Shown: piece after piece, positions 61,582 through 63,265 of the stretch
Layout of the letters: each line of letters begins with the position of its first letter
Numbering within the stretch: position 1 is the first letter of the stretch
NCBI GenBank assembly: GCA_018970765.1
Contig: JAGWVT010000007.1
Coordinates: 1 to 63,265, forward strand
DNA: 63,265 bases
Direction: 5' to 3'
Source of the DNA: Actinomycetales bacterium
Lineage (GTDB): Bacteria; Actinomycetota; Actinomycetes; S36-B12
The notes under the pieces: model-generated
Databases searched by the model: none
Told to the model about the DNA's origin: nothing
Seen by the model: the letters and a program-made list of their open reading frames with translations, nothing else
Made by a program: the position numbers and the translations under genes

Positions 61582-62481
61582 ATGAAAGATGCGAACATCA
61601 ATCACGCCTTTCTTGATGGCGTGCTTGCCGGCGACTACGAAGATGTGTACTACCACTTTGGGGTTTCCAGCAACGACTCTCTCTTGGAGCAACTACGCGG
61701 GGTTCGTGCGGTCATCATGGCTGGTTCCGGAAGCCGCATGCAGGAGTTCGCTCGGCGCTGGAGTGACCTCAATGACAGCGCACCGGTCGTTGCCTTTGAC
61801 AAAGAAGATCGGTTTGTTACTCGTTTCTGCGCAGATGTGCTCTTCGCCTCGCACGGCATGGGCATGCCCAGTGCCTCGATCGCGGTCCAAGAACTCATGC
61901 GCCTGATTTTCTTCCTCAAGCGTGGTGACCACGCTGCCATGGATGCGGTCTTCTGGGCCCGGGTTGGTACCAGTGGCGGAGTCGGGCTGCCAGGCGGGAC
62001 CGTGGTGTTAACCACGGAAGGCTTGATGCCCGACCTCAAGCCCTACCGTCTCATGCAGGGAGCTAAGGGAAACTATTGGTTCGACGGCACGTTTCCGGAG
62101 CGGACCCGCGCCGCGATCCTGCAGGCTAACCGAGATTCTGGCATCCCGATCGTCTGCGGTAGAACGATTGCCACGCACGAGTTCTTCATTGAGCAGTTTC
62201 GCCTCGACGGAGCGATCTGCCTTGAGTCACCGCAGACGAAGCAGGAGTTCCTGGAATGGTTGCAGGCAAACGACGTCTGCAATATCGAGATGGAGGGGGC
62301 CATGATGGCCGCCTACCTGAACTATTGGGGCTTTTCTTCATTCGCCATGATCTGTGCCGTCTTGCTCAACCGTCTCGAAGGCGACCAAGTCACCTCGACT
62401 CCCGAGCAGCTCCACCAATTTAGTGAAGACTCTGGCGAAGTGCTCTTCAACTATCTGAGGTCTCGACTCCTGAATCACTAG
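61582..62481 (+). CDS. Uridine phosphorylase (animal UPP-like)
   Basis: Nucleoside phosphorylase superfamily member (299 residues), cleaving uridine with phosphate to uracil and ribose-1-phosphate if the match holds. Segments resemble animal uridine phosphorylase: FASHGMGMPSASIAVQELMR, ARVGTSGGVGLPGGTVVLTT, CNIEMEGAMMAAYLNYWGF and CAVLLNRLEGDQVTSTPEQL. The EME segment contacts ribose in the family. ATG 61582 (MKDANINHAFLDG) follows GAGGGAG; the frame from 61522 is not conserved. Its stop overlaps the convergent PAS gene by 4 bases. Confidence 0.8.
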   Translation: MKDANINHAFLDGVLAGDYEDVYYHFGVSSNDSLLEQLRGVRAVIMAGSGSRMQEFARRWSDLNDSAPVVAFDKEDRFVTRFCADVLFASHGMGMPSASIAVQELMRLIFFLKRGDHAAMDAVFWARVGTSGGVGLPGGTVVLTTEGLMPDLKPYRLMQGAKGNYWFDGTFPERTRAAILQANRDSGIPIVCGRTIATHEFFIEQFRLDGAICLESPQTKQEFLEWLQANDVCNIEMEGAMMAAYLNYWGFSSFAMICAVLLNRLEGDQVTSTPEQLHQFSEDSGEVLFNYLRSRLLNH

Positions 62482-63265
62482 CTGGAGTCTGCTGGTGCCG
62501 CACCGCCATCGCTCAGATGGATAGTTGAGTGCAGGCCGAGAAACGTCTCACCATCACCGACCAAGAGTCGCGATGTTACGGGCAGCAGATGACTACGCCC
62601 TGATGCGTCGAAAAGGAGTGTCTGCAGATCTACTGATCTCTCACCTGAACTCAGCAAAGCGTTGATCATATGCATGACCTGCTCTCGGGAGTTTCCCGTC
62701 GGAGTGAAATACGCTCCGATGATGTCGTCAGGATCGTACCCAAGGAAGGGTTCGTGCGGTCGAACGTCCTGCAGAATCAAGTCACCGTCAAAGAACAGTT
62801 GAATCATCCCCTCGGGCGGAAGCACGGAAGGCTCACGGTCAGTGCGGGAACTGGCGTATGAGATATCGCCTGCATCGCTCGGCCGCTCGGACGGTAGCCA
62901 TTCGACGAGGAACAGCTGAGTGATTCCCTGGCCATCCTTGATCGGATTGACGCGACAGTGCGTGGCGGTAAAGCCGCCGTCGGCAGCGGAGATACGGAGG
63001 ACGAATGTCGTTGGATTTCCCAATTCCAGTTCCGCTCGCACCTCAAACGCCAACACGATGTCGTCGGGGTGGATCATGGAGTAAATAGCTCTCCCCACGA
63101 CATCAGCCGGTTGCCAGCCAAGGTACGACTCAACATTTGCTCCAACCCAGAGAATCTGGCGGTCCAGGGAGGCAAGGAGATATACCGGTGATGCCGGATG
63201 CCAGCGTTCGGCGGCCATCCGATTTTCGGTAGGTTGCGGTCGGCTGATGTGGCCTTCGTACCCCG
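62478..63265 (-). CDS. PAS-domain sensor protein, partial at the 5' end
   Basis: A protein of at least 262 codons with a PAS fold at the N-terminal end (SPVYLLASLDRQILWVGANV, YLGWQPADVVGRAIYSMIHP) and a second PAS-like region (FFDGDLILQDVRPHEPFLGY then DPDDIIGAYFTPTGN). The first in-frame ATG is 63218, but it has no Shine-Dalgarno sequence and the frame stays open to the window edge (GYEGHISRPQPTENR before it), so the real start is probably outside. No kinase, GGDEF or HTH output domain is present in the visible part. Confidence 0.72.
   Translation of the reverse strand, partial: GYEGHISRPQPTENRMAAERWHPASPVYLLASLDRQILWVGANVESYLGWQPADVVGRAIYSMIHPDDIVLAFEVRAELELGNPTTFVLRISAADGGFTATHCRVNPIKDGQGITQLFLVEWLPSERPSDAGDISYASSRTDREPSVLPPEGMIQLFFDGDLILQDVRPHEPFLGYDPDDIIGAYFTPTGNSREQVMHMINALLSSGERSVDLQTLLFDASGRSHLLPVTSRLLVGDGETFLGLHSTIHLSDGGAAPADSS

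Noticed and set aside
61272..61585. Small open frames in the 436-bp intergenic gap.
   Set aside because: Both are Arg/Ser/Thr-rich without hydrophobic or conserved pattern and lack ribosome-binding sites.

Overview
The window is about 63 kb of high-GC actinobacterial chromosome. The evidence is its gene content and order: proB-obg-rpmA-rplU-rne at one end, mreBCD-mrdA-rodA, ndk-DUF4233-folC/valS, the clpP1-clpP2-clpX-tig block, a mycothiol-type nitroreductase homologue beside pepN, a group II truncated haemoglobin, and ettA with an SSB paralogue. From memory this follows the Mycobacterium tuberculosis segment around Rv2439c-Rv2478c, with insertions. An IdeR/DtxR iron box and frequent GTG starts agree. 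I cannot name the genus from sequence alone.

Layout. 1-18.5 kb is almost entirely minus strand: glutamate kinase (cut by the left edge), Obg, L27, L21, RNase E/G, a two-gene radical-SAM pair, then the rod-shape cluster (RodA, PBP2, MreD, MreC, MreB), an alpha/beta-hydrolase-fold membrane protein, Ndk, DUF4233 and FolC. From 18.5 to 24 kb are ValRS of the archaeal-like type, a GAF-LuxR regulator with a perfect palindrome upstream, and a small module of sulfotransferase, secreted protein and XRE regulator. From 24 to 28.3 kb is the proteostasis block ClpX, ClpP2, ClpP1, trigger factor, followed by tRNA-Pro. From 28.3 to 31 kb are metal genes: an IdeR-boxed EfeU-type iron permease, PhhB-like dehydratase, tRNA-Gly, and TerC behind a probable yybP-ykoY manganese riboswitch.

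30.8-35.8 kb is the most unusual stretch. It holds a secreted GH-A glycosidase whose N-terminal half looks like a decayed DUF1524 HNH-nuclease domain, then two tandem PepSY-like secreted paralogues with very different low-complexity tails (His/Asp/Gly and Trp/Asp/Ser), then a methyltransferase. 35.9-54.6 kb returns to mostly metabolic and membrane genes: VKOR, GNAT, class V aminotransferase, Nei/Fpg, PepN, MalQ, amidase, S9 peptidase, MscS, a K+-channel-like RCK protein, a DUF2867 SDR and GlbO.

55-63 kb contains ettA, an SSB paralogue, and three PIN-domain toxin-antitoxin pairs within 3 kb. Two of the pairs are divergent and share a repeat-rich intergenic region. A tRNA-Arg follows, whose 3' end runs into tandem 14-bp and 23-bp repeats. 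The window ends with a secreted repeat protein, a uridine phosphorylase resembling the animal enzyme, and a PAS protein cut by the right edge. The best candidates for something undescribed are the glycosidase/pseudo-nuclease fusion with its PepSY neighbours, and the toxin-antitoxin island with its structured operators.
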